64,000 nt of DNA, taken from Alteromonas salexigens (GTDB taxonomy: Bacteria > Pseudomonadota > Gammaproteobacteria > Enterobacterales > Alteromonadaceae). Under the pieces are notes generated by a model. It was not told the DNA's origin. It was given only the letters and a program-made list of their open reading frames with translations, and made no database searches. Positions 47,785-56,366 of this stretch are shown here, piece by piece (the first letter of the stretch is position 1; the number at the start of each line of letters is the position of its first letter). The stretch lies in NCBI RefSeq assembly GCF_025628895.1, contig NZ_JAOTJC010000013.1, forward strand, positions 138,161 to 202,160, in the 5' to 3' direction. Position numbers and translations under genes: made by a program.

Positions 47785-49215
47785 GTGAGTAAGATAGAGC
47801 ACCCTGATAACCATTATACGCAGCAGGTTAAGCAGCTTATTGAGTTGGTATATCCCAAGGAAGCCGGACGCGGCTCAGTCTGCGAGGATGCCCGTCATTA
47901 TTACATTCTTACGCCGGACCTTGAGGATCATATCAACGAGCTGCAGGGCAAACTAAAGGCCGTGGCCAACCCGGACAAGCAACCCGCGGTGGTCGAGCAG
48001 CTGACCAAGAAACTCAAGTCCGCGCAGGCAAAGCTGGAAAGCGAGCGACTGGAGCGCCTTGAACGGCTGCAATCCGTTGCGCACCGGTTATTGGCACTGT
48101 GTGAAGGCGATACTTACGAAGAAACGCAACTACTCAGTGCTAAGTTCCTCGGCACCGTAATGCTTCTTACCCGTGGCCCGGAGGGCAAATTTGCCCAACT
48201 GCATCAGCGCCTCAAACCACTGTATAAAGCCGTGCTAGCACTGCGTTTAAGTGACAAAGCACTGGAACACGACTACATCTCGCACCCTTACCTGACTGCA
48301 CGCAAAGCGGCCCTCACTCGCTTCAAAGGTAACCGGGCCTGGCAGGAACGCTGGCAAAACGAAGTTGCCATGCCCATCATCTGGTGTGCGTTACTGCAGG
48401 ATATTGGCCTGCAGTCTTATGAGGCGCGGGCTATCTTGCACGGGCCGGACAACAATCTCGATGAATTTCGGGTACTGGAAAACGATCAGCGCAAACAGCT
48501 GCTTAAAATTAACTTTTCCAGCACACTGAATTATTTAAAAAATGGGTTGGGGCTGCCTGCCTACGTGGGTAACGATAAAGCCGAGCGCGATGCGTTTATT
48601 GCCAGCCACACTGCCACCATGGAATTCATGCAGGCATTAATGAAAGACGCCTTTATCAGTAAGTCAGGACTTGGGGAGATACTTAAAATACCGCAAATTT
48701 ACGTTTCGGTAGTATTGTCCACCAAACCGGATTACAGCCGCAAAAGCCTGCCCAAGGGCTATTTACTCATCGAGCAGCTGGCCAAAAAAGGGGCACTGCA
48801 CAATAAGCTGGCTGAAGCTTTTATTGGCATTGTGGGTTATTTCCCGCTCGGCTTTGGAATTACCTATATCCCGCAGACTGAACGTGGTTTTGACCGTGAA
48901 GGCTATGAGTGTGCGATTGTAACCCGGTTGAACCCGGAGCACCCTGCCGAGCCGATTTGCCGACCGGTGACCCGCAACCTCACGTATATTCGCTCAGGCA
49001 GTGATGAAACTGTAGGTCGTAATGTAAACCTGTTCTTTCCTGCCAACCGCAAGAAACTGATGAAGATGGGTGAAGACCGGCTGAAAGAGATCATGAGTCA
49101 GCTGTCCGGCAACTTCACGCCTGATGCGATTGATGATCTTATCCCGAGTTTTTGGGAGCCGGCTGATTATTTCGCTTATAAGAACAACCAGAACTTGTGG
49201 AACCGGGGGCGCTAA
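47785..49215 (+). CDS. Protein of unknown function with HD-GYP-like C-terminal region
   Basis: A 476-residue cytoplasmic protein. There is a coiled coil at about 50-110 (rich in Lys, Leu and Glu). The part near residues 340-365 (LHNKLAEAFIGIVGYFPLGFGITYI) resembles the tail of HD-GYP phosphodiesterases, where a similar stretch follows the catalytic core. No HD..GYP metal-binding residues were found, so any relation is structural at most. The start is GTG with AAAGGA 7 bases upstream, 32 bases after the patatin gene, so an operon with it is likely. Confidence 0.68.
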   Translation: MSKIEHPDNHYTQQVKQLIELVYPKEAGRGSVCEDARHYYILTPDLEDHINELQGKLKAVANPDKQPAVVEQLTKKLKSAQAKLESERLERLERLQSVAHRLLALCEGDTYEETQLLSAKFLGTVMLLTRGPEGKFAQLHQRLKPLYKAVLALRLSDKALEHDYISHPYLTARKAALTRFKGNRAWQERWQNEVAMPIIWCALLQDIGLQSYEARAILHGPDNNLDEFRVLENDQRKQLLKINFSSTLNYLKNGLGLPAYVGNDKAERDAFIASHTATMEFMQALMKDAFISKSGLGEILKIPQIYVSVVLSTKPDYSRKSLPKGYLLIEQLAKKGALHNKLAEAFIGIVGYFPLGFGITYIPQTERGFDREGYECAIVTRLNPEHPAEPICRPVTRNLTYIRSGSDETVGRNVNLFFPANRKKLMKMGEDRLKEIMSQLSGNFTPDAIDDLIPSFWEPADYFAYKNNQNLWNRGR

Positions 49216-49271
49216 CCCCCTGCCACCTTCCTGCTGGAAGAGTGCTTAGCGCGTAGTGCCGGCAACCGGGT

Positions 49272-49883
49272 TCAGCTGTTTTTACTCTCAGATTTTGTGC
49301 TACTGGCTGACTTTGCTTTTGTCGATGTTTCCGCTGAAGAACTGGCCGACGTTTTCTTCGTAGCGGCTTTCTTAGTGCCAGAGGTGCTGGAAGCAGACGA
49401 TTTCTTCGCAGTTGAGGCTGATCCTCGTCCGGAACCCGAGTCAGTTGTGCTCTTTTTGGTAGTCTGTTTGGCTGCTGCTGTGGCAGGTTTTTTAGCTGCG
49501 GGTTTCTCTGCCGCTTTTTTCTCCGCGGCTTCTTTTGCTGCCAGCAACGCCACTTGCTCAATTAACAGATCGACCTTGGTCGATAACGCCTGCAGTTGTT
49601 GTTCACGCTTTTCAGCTTTACTGCCCTGACCAAACATCGAGAAAATCGGGTTTGCCATAATCAGCTCCTGAAACGAGGTAAATACCTGCGAGGGTGCAAG
49701 TTGCGCCTTAATTTGTTTGTCCATAACCGCGCCGCGTGCCTGTAGCTCTTCAAACAGTGCGTGTGTCTCATCCAGACGTTTATTCACGGTTTCGGTTACG
49801 TCTGACAGCTGTGCTGCCATTAAATCACTGCCGGCTTCCAGCCAGCCAAACAGTGGTGATGCTGAACTTTTACTTGTTGCCAC
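49272..49883 (-). CDS. Phasin-like protein with Lys/Ala/Ser-rich tail
   Basis: A 203-residue protein. The first 120 residues are helical and amphipathic (FGWLEAGSDLMAAQLSDVTETVNKRLDET; QLQALSTKVDLLIEQVALLA), as in phasins. The last 80 are a low-complexity tail of Lys, Ala, Ser and Thr (AAKKPATAAAKQTTKK type) like those of PhaF, which binds DNA and links polyhydroxyalkanoate granules to the nucleoid. The start is GTG with GGGAGG 6 bases upstream. The next gene upstream is a phasin. Confidence 0.72.
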   Translation of the reverse strand: MATSKSSASPLFGWLEAGSDLMAAQLSDVTETVNKRLDETHALFEELQARGAVMDKQIKAQLAPSQVFTSFQELIMANPIFSMFGQGSKAEKREQQLQALSTKVDLLIEQVALLAAKEAAEKKAAEKPAAKKPATAAAKQTTKKSTTDSGSGRGSASTAKKSSASSTSGTKKAATKKTSASSSAETSTKAKSASSTKSESKNS

Positions 49884-49938
49884 TTCAAACCTCCCGGTCG
49901 GGCTGTTGTAACACCTGCACAGTGTTAATAAATAAGCA

Positions 49939-49962
49939 AAGGGCCGGCATTAGCCGACCCTT
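49939..49962 (-). terminator. Terminator after the phasin gene
   Basis: On the minus strand a GGGTCGGC/GCCGGCCC stem (one G-T pair) with a 4-base loop is followed by a T-rich stretch (TTTGCTTATTT). It lies 8 bases after the phasin stop. Confidence 0.75.
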
Positions 49963-49968
49963 ATGGAT

Positions 49969-50328
49969 TTACTTGTTTGCCGCCAGCTTGGCTACGGCTT
50001 CAGTCAGTGCGTCGACTTTGGCCGACAACTCTTCAATCTTCTGGTCTGAATGATCCACATCCAGGCCCAGCTTCTTGCGCACGTCAGCAACACGGTTCTC
50101 AACGTCATTGGTAGTTGACTGGAACTTACTGCGCGCGTCGTCTTCAAGAGTTTCCCCTTTCGTCACCAGCTCATCAAACATCTTGCTGGCTTCGGCGCTC
50201 AGTTTGTCATAACGACCCTGTGCTTCTTCTACACTTTTACCGTAGGCACCCAGACCGGCTAACCAGACTTTACGGGCAAAATCTTCAGCTTCGTTAATTT
50301 TAGACTTCACAGTATCTTTGTTACTCAT
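49969..50328 (-). CDS. Phasin family protein
   Basis: A 119-residue helical protein matching PhaI/PhaF-type phasins: EDFARKVWLAGLGAYGKSVEEAQ is the conserved core, and a leucine-zipper-like end (KIEELSAKVDALTEAVAKLA) supports oligomer formation. Phasins coat polyhydroxyalkanoate granules. GAGGAA precedes the ATG at 50328; the longer frame from 50379 adds an unsupported start. No PHA synthase gene is in the window, so its granule type is not shown. Confidence 0.88.
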   Translation of the reverse strand: MSNKDTVKSKINEAEDFARKVWLAGLGAYGKSVEEAQGRYDKLSAEASKMFDELVTKGETLEDDARSKFQSTTNDVENRVADVRKKLGLDVDHSDQKIEELSAKVDALTEAVAKLAANK

Positions 50329-50572
50329 AGCAATTTCCTCTCGGGATTTGATTCGATGCGCAAACAATAGCGCCGTCAATTAGAAACCGCATACTAAAAC
50401 TGCATTTATTTTATCGAGGGTGAATAAAAAGCTCGCCTTCCTTGTTCCAGACCGAAAATTAGGTGATATAGATGCGTATTACCAGAGCAGGTAAACAAAC
50501 AATGCTGATACGAACAGTAAGTAGCTTGTAAAGGGTATAGCACATTATTGAGTGAATGCTTCGGGAGGGATC

Positions 50573-50600
50573 AAAAAAGCCTCCGCTAAGGAGGCTTTTG
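50573..50600 (-). terminator. Terminator after fadR
   Basis: A stem AAGCCTCC/GGAGGCTT with a 5-base loop is followed, on the minus strand, by a run of T residues. It is 20 bases after the fadR stop. Confidence 0.88.
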
Positions 50601-50619
50601 TAGGTCTGACTGGTGGTTG

Positions 50620-51330
50620 TTAGTCCACCAAATCTTTCGGCATGTTTTCACGCACCTGCTGCCAGACCTTGCCACTTTCAATACCGTACTTACGTACAAC
50701 TTGTGGTACTGCATCGTAATTACCTTGCTCGGCAATTTTGTGCAGCTCCTCATAAAAGTCTCTGGCTACCTGGCGGGCACTTTCATGGGAGAAGAAATAC
50801 CCTCCAATCCGTGAATATAAGCCACGGAAACCGTTCATCATCAGCACGAATACGTTGTTATTCGACGCCAGTGCCAGATCATGGTTCATTTGATAATCGA
50901 ACTGCGCAAATGCCAGCCCATCGGCTTCCACGTCTTTATACCGTGCAATGATGTCAGCCGACTCCTGGGGATTATTACGAATCGCACCACGAATAAATAC
51001 TGCACTCAGATTGGTTCTGGCTGCCAGCAGGTTGTCTACCAGTTCAGGAATACCTTCCTGATCCAGCCGTGCCAGTGTTTCCAGAATATTCAGACCGCAG
51101 GTTTCCCAGAAGTTGTTCACTTTAGTGGGTTTGCCATGCTGAATAGTCAGCCAGCCATCACGGGCGAGGCGTTGCAGCACTTCCCGCAATGTGGTGCGGG
51201 TGACACCAATTAATTCAGATAACTCGCGCTCAGCGGGCAATATCGTGCCTGGAGGAAAACGACCACTCCAAATGGATTCAACGATGTATTCTTCTGCGAA
51301 TCCTGCCGGACTCTGCGCCTTGTAAATCAT
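50620..51330 (-). CDS. fadR: Fatty acid metabolism regulator FadR
   Basis: A 236-residue GntR-family regulator. The winged helix ([43 protein letters not shown]) matches E. coli FadR closely, as does the acyl-CoA-binding helical domain ([24 protein letters not shown]). It represses beta-oxidation genes and activates fabA/fabB when no long-chain acyl-CoA is present. Likely targets in this window are fabB and fadD. In E. coli it is divergent from nhaB; here 5 kb separate them. Confidence 0.95.
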   Translation of the reverse strand: MIYKAQSPAGFAEEYIVESIWSGRFPPGTILPAERELSELIGVTRTTLREVLQRLARDGWLTIQHGKPTKVNNFWETCGLNILETLARLDQEGIPELVDNLLAARTNLSAVFIRGAIRNNPQESADIIARYKDVEADGLAFAQFDYQMNHDLALASNNNVFVLMMNGFRGLYSRIGGYFFSHESARQVARDFYEELHKIAEQGNYDAVPQVVRKYGIESGKVWQQVRENMPKDLVD

Positions 51331-51648
51331 AACCTGCTCGCCTGAACGTTCTTGTTATTTTGTTAACTGATTGTACCAGATGCCATTTCGATAGCACAAT
51401 GAATAAATCAGTTTCGGGATTTGGCTACTGCCACTTAAACTGGGATTTCGAGGCAAGATGAGAATGGTTTCGTGCGAGACTCTGTTTGTCTAGGGTTCAG
51501 GGGAAGCATTGCCTGCGATTGTCATTTCAGGGCGAGGTAGATTCTAAAGGACTGCGTTGAGAGATGAATGAGCTGTTGATTAACTCATTCGGCAAAGTCA
51601 GCTTCAGACAATGAGCGGACATATATTCGTGCTTCCTCACCAGATTAT
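51331..51648. other. Gene-free interval upstream of fadR
   Basis: It should contain the fadR promoter next to 51330. No reading frame, repeat or terminator here is convincing. It marks the start of the AT-richer accessory stretch. Confidence 0.5.
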
Positions 51649-52761
51649 CTACCAGCGCATAACAATGCGTGAAAACAAATCAGGCATCACCAAATATTGT
51701 ACAGAATCAACCAAATTACGAGACCACACACCATCTTTATTGCCATTCGTTAGGTACACTATTACATAGTGGTCATCTAAATTTTCTTGAAATAATATTC
51801 TCACTCTCACGAGGCCCCCGCCATCGTGCCCTAGCTCTTGCCAGTTCCCAGCCTTGTTATAATCCCAACCAGATGCAAAGTATCCCTCATCACCATTGGA
51901 TAACCGGTATGGTTGCCAGTAACCCATCAACGATTGCTTAGATATTAAATGTCCTTGGGCTATCGCTGACAAAAACTTACTCAGATCACCTAATGTTGAA
52001 TACGCATCTGCATGTGAAATCGAATAATCTGGAAAGGTGGCTTCATTTTCTTGAAGCGTGCTACCACTATTGGAATGATAAGCGGTAACGAGCCTTTGCT
52101 TAGGGACACTTTCTAACCCAAGCCACGTATTTTGAAGGTTTAGAGGCTTGAAAATTCGGCTATACACTAACTTACGATATGAAGTTTCAGTAACGCTCTC
52201 TATAACAGACTTAAGTAAGAGATAGTTAGTCTGGTTATACTGCATTTGCGCATCAGGCTCAAACAACATGGGAGCATTTCTTATGCGACTAATAGCAGTT
52301 TCAAACGAAACAGGAAATTTACACTCCTTGTTTTTACAGTTGTAGTACTCTGGTAAACCGGAGGTATGGTTTAACAATTGTTGGACTCGTATCTTCTGCC
52401 AATTAATAGGTAGATTATCAACATATTTGGATACGTAATCGGATAATTCTAATCTTCCTTCTTCGTGGAGTTGCATAACTATCGTGCTAGCAAAAAGCTT
52501 AGTTATTGAGTAGATGGGAAAAACTGCTTCGTTGCTAATGGGCTTTGCGCTATTTACATCGTTGATACCGAGGTTGTTACGAAACATAACTGCTTGATTG
52601 TGCATTATCATTAACGCTTGCGCAGGAATTCCATGCTTTTCTGAGTTTACTTTGAGCTGTTCGTTTATTGTTTCACTTAACTCGGTTGTACTCGTGCTGC
52701 ATCCAGCTAAAAAGATACTAATTAGAATAATAACAACTGTTCTTGCTCCAGTAGATTGCAT
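51649..52761 (-). CDS. Serine hydrolase of the beta-lactamase class C family, lipoprotein
   Basis: A 370-residue protein with lipobox FLAGC (Cys21). The catalytic SxxK is SITK (S85-K88), YNQTNY provides the YxN-type Tyr, and HDGG near the C-terminus replaces the KTG motif, as in many esterases and D-aminopeptidase-like members. It is probably an esterase or peptidase and not a resistance enzyme. AAGGA precedes the ATG. Codon use is clearly richer in A and T than that of fadR or nhaB, suggesting horizontal acquisition. Confidence 0.85.
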   Translation of the reverse strand: MQSTGARTVVIILISIFLAGCSTSTTELSETINEQLKVNSEKHGIPAQALMIMHNQAVMFRNNLGINDVNSAKPISNEAVFPIYSITKLFASTIVMQLHEEGRLELSDYVSKYVDNLPINWQKIRVQQLLNHTSGLPEYYNCKNKECKFPVSFETAISRIRNAPMLFEPDAQMQYNQTNYLLLKSVIESVTETSYRKLVYSRIFKPLNLQNTWLGLESVPKQRLVTAYHSNSGSTLQENEATFPDYSISHADAYSTLGDLSKFLSAIAQGHLISKQSLMGYWQPYRLSNGDEGYFASGWDYNKAGNWQELGHDGGGLVRVRILFQENLDDHYVIVYLTNGNKDGVWSRNLVDSVQYLVMPDLFSRIVMRW

Positions 52762-53310
52762 TGGTCAATTCCTTTGTACTAGTAGTAGTTTATTTTTCAG
52801 TCAGAGTAGTTTAACGAAAATTACATCAACCATACACGCTACTAGGAACGCCACCTATTCAGAGTCCGTTGTTCGCACTTTGTTGCCGGAAAATTGTCAA
52901 TGTGCAAAGGTCCGGTATACGTACAAAGCTTCCTGTGCACTCAAGCTATGGCTATGGTGTCTCTAGCACAACAATGAAAATTCACTGTCCCCTAGTAAAA
53001 AACTTTCTCGATTTAAGTGACAACATCTATTAGTAATCTCAATTTGAGAGGCACAGCGTATTTTTTTGTATTTCATAGAGTATTGGATTTAATAGCGGCG
53101 GCTTGCCTGAGACTCTCAGTTTGAGTGGCAACAGCCAAGTATGGGCTTTCACACTGCGTTTAAATAGCGTGCCTGCCTTTTAAAACGAGGCAACGCTCAA
53201 TAATAGGGTTTGCGTACGCATAGTCTATTTTCAGTCATGACAGTGGCAGAAGCGCTACTGTATCACCCGGTAAAGCCGGCTTTCGCCCGGAAACGCAACA
53301 TAGTTACCCA
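52762..53310. other. Gene-free, AT-rich interval
   Basis: Short frames exist but none has a ribosome-binding site or a recognisable product. Two partly similar segments, TCTCAATTTGAGAGGC (53036) and TCTCAGTTTGAGTGGC (53115), may be diverged copies of a short sequence. I see no transposase remnant. Confidence 0.4.
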
Positions 53311-54417
53311 TTACGTCTTTTTGGCCACATTACTTTTTACTGTTTGAACCGCCTCCTCTGTCACCAGGTCCAGTGTTCGTGCGTGACCAGCGGCTTCTGC
53401 AGCGTCTTTAATAAATTTAAACGGCACGTTACAGGTCGCATATTCGTCCGCCGCACGGGTAATTTTTGCAGAGCGGGAGGTGGGATTGAGGTCGCGAATA
53501 TACACAGCCGCAATTCTTTTGGGGTGCGCTTTGGCTATTTTTAAATAGGCATAAACATCATGTTGCCCAGAATCGCCTATTAATATTAACTTCAGGTGAG
53601 GATAAGTTTTTAAGATAGTTTCTATACGCTCGGTTTTATAGTTCTCATGGCCACTCTTAAACCAGCGATCCTCTCTTAATCCAAAGTCCTTTAGTAATAC
53701 GGGCCCTTTGGGTAAGCCATTAATTTCAATAAACTCGGCTATGAGGTCATAAATATTCCAGGGGCTGCTTGATACATAGAAAAAAGGGTTACCGGCATCT
53801 CCTGAGGCCCCTTGGTGTAAGGCGTTGTAAAATTCACAGGTTCCCGGGAACAGTTCACGGCTGTGGGCGTTATTCAGTAATACGGTTTTCGTGTGTCGGA
53901 AAAAATTGGTGGCCCCTGTACGCATGATAGTGTCATCAACATCACTGACAACGGCAAACTCCGCACTTTCGGGTGGCACGGATACCTCTGCAACACTGTG
54001 TGACTCGGCTTTTGGGAGCGCCGGATCAGCGGCGTGTAGTGTGAGGTTAGTCCAGGGCTGCTGCACACAATCGTCCGCAGGGTTTTGCCAGTGATAGTGA
54101 AAATACCCGTCCGCATCCGTCGTCACAGTTCGCTCGTCAGTGCCCAATGAGATGCTAATGTCCGTAAAGGGGATTTCATCGCTTCGATAACGGCGCATCA
54201 TATGCACCAGGTTTTTCCAGCGACTGTCGTCAATGCTCCCCGCTACGCCTTTAGCTTCTAACAACCTGCCGGCAACCCATAATTCATCCGTCGTGCCATA
54301 CGTGATATACGGTTGTACAATGACCGGTGAGTAGCCATACCATCGTTTAAAGCGATGTCTTAATTTATCCAGACGCCTTTCAAGGCGGTGCACCCAGTAG
54401 CGCGCGTGTTTTTGCAT
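53311..54417 (-). CDS. App1-type (DUF2183) phosphatase
   Basis: A 368-residue protein. The C-terminal half is the App1 catalytic domain, a HAD-type fold with DVDDT (D159-T163), FFYVSSSPWNIYDL and LILIGDSGQHDVYAY. The N-terminal half is a beta-rich domain common to bacterial members. Yeast App1 is a phosphatidate phosphatase; bacterial substrates are unproven. No signal peptide is seen. It is isolated, with about 500 gene-free bases on each side. Confidence 0.88.
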   Translation of the reverse strand: MQKHARYWVHRLERRLDKLRHRFKRWYGYSPVIVQPYITYGTTDELWVAGRLLEAKGVAGSIDDSRWKNLVHMMRRYRSDEIPFTDISISLGTDERTVTTDADGYFHYHWQNPADDCVQQPWTNLTLHAADPALPKAESHSVAEVSVPPESAEFAVVSDVDDTIMRTGATNFFRHTKTVLLNNAHSRELFPGTCEFYNALHQGASGDAGNPFFYVSSSPWNIYDLIAEFIEINGLPKGPVLLKDFGLREDRWFKSGHENYKTERIETILKTYPHLKLILIGDSGQHDVYAYLKIAKAHPKRIAAVYIRDLNPTSRSAKITRAADEYATCNVPFKFIKDAAEAAGHARTLDLVTEEAVQTVKSNVAKKT

Positions 54418-54938
54418 ACAAATCTCTATCAGCAGGAGAGGTTCAGGTGAAAATAGTGAACTGATGTTTCAAACTCTGACCGAAGCTCGACCACCGTCTG
54501 TGCTCAGGGCTTGAAACAAGATGTGATCAAACCGTCCCTCCTGCCATCTCAGTGACGATGAAAAGTCAGTTCATTTTCGTAAGTCTGCAGGAACGCTCCT
54601 AACAGGAGCTCGCATTCAACTTCCCACTACCTGATTGTTGTACTACGGAATGAACGAAAGGGGTCAGAGTTTGTATTAATAAATATGATTGAATGCTTAA
54701 GTTCTACATCACAGCACTAGTGGAGTCCGAATTCGTCTCTCCGTTTCGTTGGCTATTGCGATATCTGTGAGTACCAAAAACGAGAATTCGGTCAACAAAT
54801 AAAGTACGTTGTGGTTATTTTTCACGATGTTCAGATTGTTGGGGGTTTGCCTGTAGCGCTATACTTAGCGCGCAATGCAGTTAACACCCTCGTCGATTTG
54901 CCGCAACAATGACCCGAGGCTGGTTATGCGAGAGAATT
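54418..54938. other. Gene-free interval with possible promoter and mobile-element relic
   Basis: No gene is supported. At 54659-54680 the sequence AAAGGGGTCAGAGTTTGTATT resembles short conserved stretches that I recall near IS200-like or REP-associated transposase genes; no transposase is present. A candidate promoter for the next gene lies at 54836-54865. Confidence 0.4.
54836..54865 (+). promoter_or_regulatory. Candidate sigma-70 promoter for the STAS-like gene
   Basis: TTGTTG and TATACT are separated by 18 bases and end about 73 bases before the ATG at 54939. Confidence 0.35.
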
Positions 54939-55376
54939 ATGAAGCTATTTGATAACCCTTCTGCCACTGTTAAAAGCCGATATGGTCAATACCGCATCGC
55001 GGTAACAGGTAACATCGTTGCGGTTTGCGCCGGTGGGATGGCGGGAGAGAGCGCCATCGCCTCATACAGCCGCGATATGGAGGCTACAACGGCACTCCTT
55101 GACGGTCAACGATGGGCGTTTTTAGGGTTACTCCATGGGTCTGCTGTGCTGACTGGCGATGGCGAAGTTGCGTTGCAGAAATCGGTCGAGTGGCGCGCGG
55201 CGAGAGGCATGGCGGTTGGTGCTTTGGTAGTGGGTGACACCACTGTTGCGGCGCTGGTAACATCGCAGTTTGCTCGTATTTACGAAAATGCGGGTGTACC
55301 GTTAGGCGTATTCAGCGACGAAGATAGCGCGCTCGACTGGTTAGCGAGCCAGGGTTTTCACACTGCCCTCTCATAA
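54939..55376 (+). CDS. SpoIIAA/STAS-like protein of unknown function
   Basis: A 145-residue cytoplasmic protein. The pattern YGQYRIAVTGNIVAVCAGG, helix, GQRWAFLGLLHGSAVLT, helix, VGALVVGDTTVAAL, and closing VFSDEDSALDWLASQGF matches small stand-alone STAS/SpoIIAA-like proteins, usually uncharacterised. The ATG at 54939 is preceded by GAGAG; a start at 54909 is possible. Its neighbours give no functional hint. Confidence 0.65.
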   Translation: MKLFDNPSATVKSRYGQYRIAVTGNIVAVCAGGMAGESAIASYSRDMEATTALLDGQRWAFLGLLHGSAVLTGDGEVALQKSVEWRAARGMAVGALVVGDTTVAALVTSQFARIYENAGVPLGVFSDEDSALDWLASQGFHTALS

Positions 55377-55470
55377 TTAACGCCTGAAAGTTTTTATCTT
55401 CATCGCCTGTACCTGCACCGCATTCGGTACCAGAACATCTGACTATATACCAACTGGCAACGGCGTTTTG

Positions 55471-55968
55471 TCAGCGCGTCTCCAATAGCAGCGGTGTATC
55501 TATAGCGAAAAACTGGCTGGCAGCCTGGATTAACGACTGTGCGGTGAGTGCCTCTACCCCATACACTTCCACCCGCTTACCGTGATCTTCACGCAGTGTT
55601 TTGGCCAGTAAATCAAAGTCCCCGTCCCCTGAGACCAGCACAATTACATCGGCGTCACGGGCGGCGGCGAGTGCATCTATAGTAATGCCCACATCCCAGT
55701 CTCCTTTGGCAGATCCATCCTGCCGCTGAATATACGGTTTCAGCCTGATTGAAAAGCCAATGCCACGCAGCACATTCTGAAACTGGCGTTGTTTGGGGTC
55801 ATTGCGGTCGATGGCGTATGCATTGGCCAGCGTAACTTCCCGGTCGGCAGTAGCATGTCGCCAAAAGGTGTTGTAATCAAAATGCCGTTTATAACGTTCA
55901 CGGGTGGTGTAATACACGTTTTGTACATCTACCAGTAAGGCAACTTTTTCCAAGGTCTGCTCCATCAT
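55471..55968 (-). CDS. NYN-domain protein (LabA/DUF88 type)
   Basis: A 165-residue PIN-like domain protein. LLVDVQNVYY carries the first catalytic-type Asp (D14). WDVGITIDALAAARDADVIVLVSGDGDFDLLAKTLRE carries the later acidic residues. NYN proteins are predicted or proven RNases. The start is uncertain: two adjacent ATGs at 55968 and 55965 fit the family's usual N-terminus but lack a good ribosome-binding site, and the open frame extends to 56124. Confidence 0.82.
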   Translation of the reverse strand: MMEQTLEKVALLVDVQNVYYTTRERYKRHFDYNTFWRHATADREVTLANAYAIDRNDPKQRQFQNVLRGIGFSIRLKPYIQRQDGSAKGDWDVGITIDALAAARDADVIVLVSGDGDFDLLAKTLREDHGKRVEVYGVEALTAQSLIQAASQFFAIDTPLLLETR

Positions 55969-56366
55969 TAATTCGGGGGAAGTGGCTTCGCCCGTAAACG
56001 CAGCCAATGCGCCTGACGCTGTCGGCTCATTAAGAATATTCGCTGTAGTGAAGCACACTCTGTTGGCCGACGACCAGCATTGTTTGACCATAAATCGTTG
56101 TTTTGGTGACTCAAGGGAAGTCACGAACGCGAGTCTCTGTCTGCCGCCAGGTCATCTTACGAGCGATTTGCGGCTAAATGCCCGCCATACTGGTGATGCT
56201 GCTTTCTCACTATTGAAAATTCATGTAGTCTTGATGGCGAGGTACCGCCAGGCAAAGAAAACCGCTATAAAACGATAACTTGGCGCTTTCACTTGCTATT
56301 GTAAGTGACTATAACTACAACAATACGCAACACTTGCCTACTTTTTAGTAGAAGGAACACAAACCT

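Noticed and set aside
49139-49561. Arg/Gln-rich 140-residue frame near the phasin-like gene
   Set aside because: It is a shifted reading of the Lys/Ala-rich tail of the phasin-like gene on the same strand.
51649-52761. Class C beta-lactamase (antibiotic resistance)
   Set aside because: SITK is present, but the KTG motif is replaced by HDGG and the protein has a lipobox; this pattern fits esterase- or peptidase-like family members better.
52598-52966. Plus-strand frame of 122 residues overlapping the serine hydrolase start
   Set aside because: It runs antisense to the signal peptide and lipobox of the hydrolase gene, has no ribosome-binding site and no recognisable domain.
52762-53310. Integron attC site or gene cassette array
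   Set aside because: No paired GTTRRRY/RYYYAAC core sites or integrase gene were seen; the two similar short segments are too weak.
55982-56278. 98-residue plus-strand frame upstream of nhaB
   Set aside because: It is antisense to the unsupported N-terminal extension of the NYN gene, with no start signal or known product.
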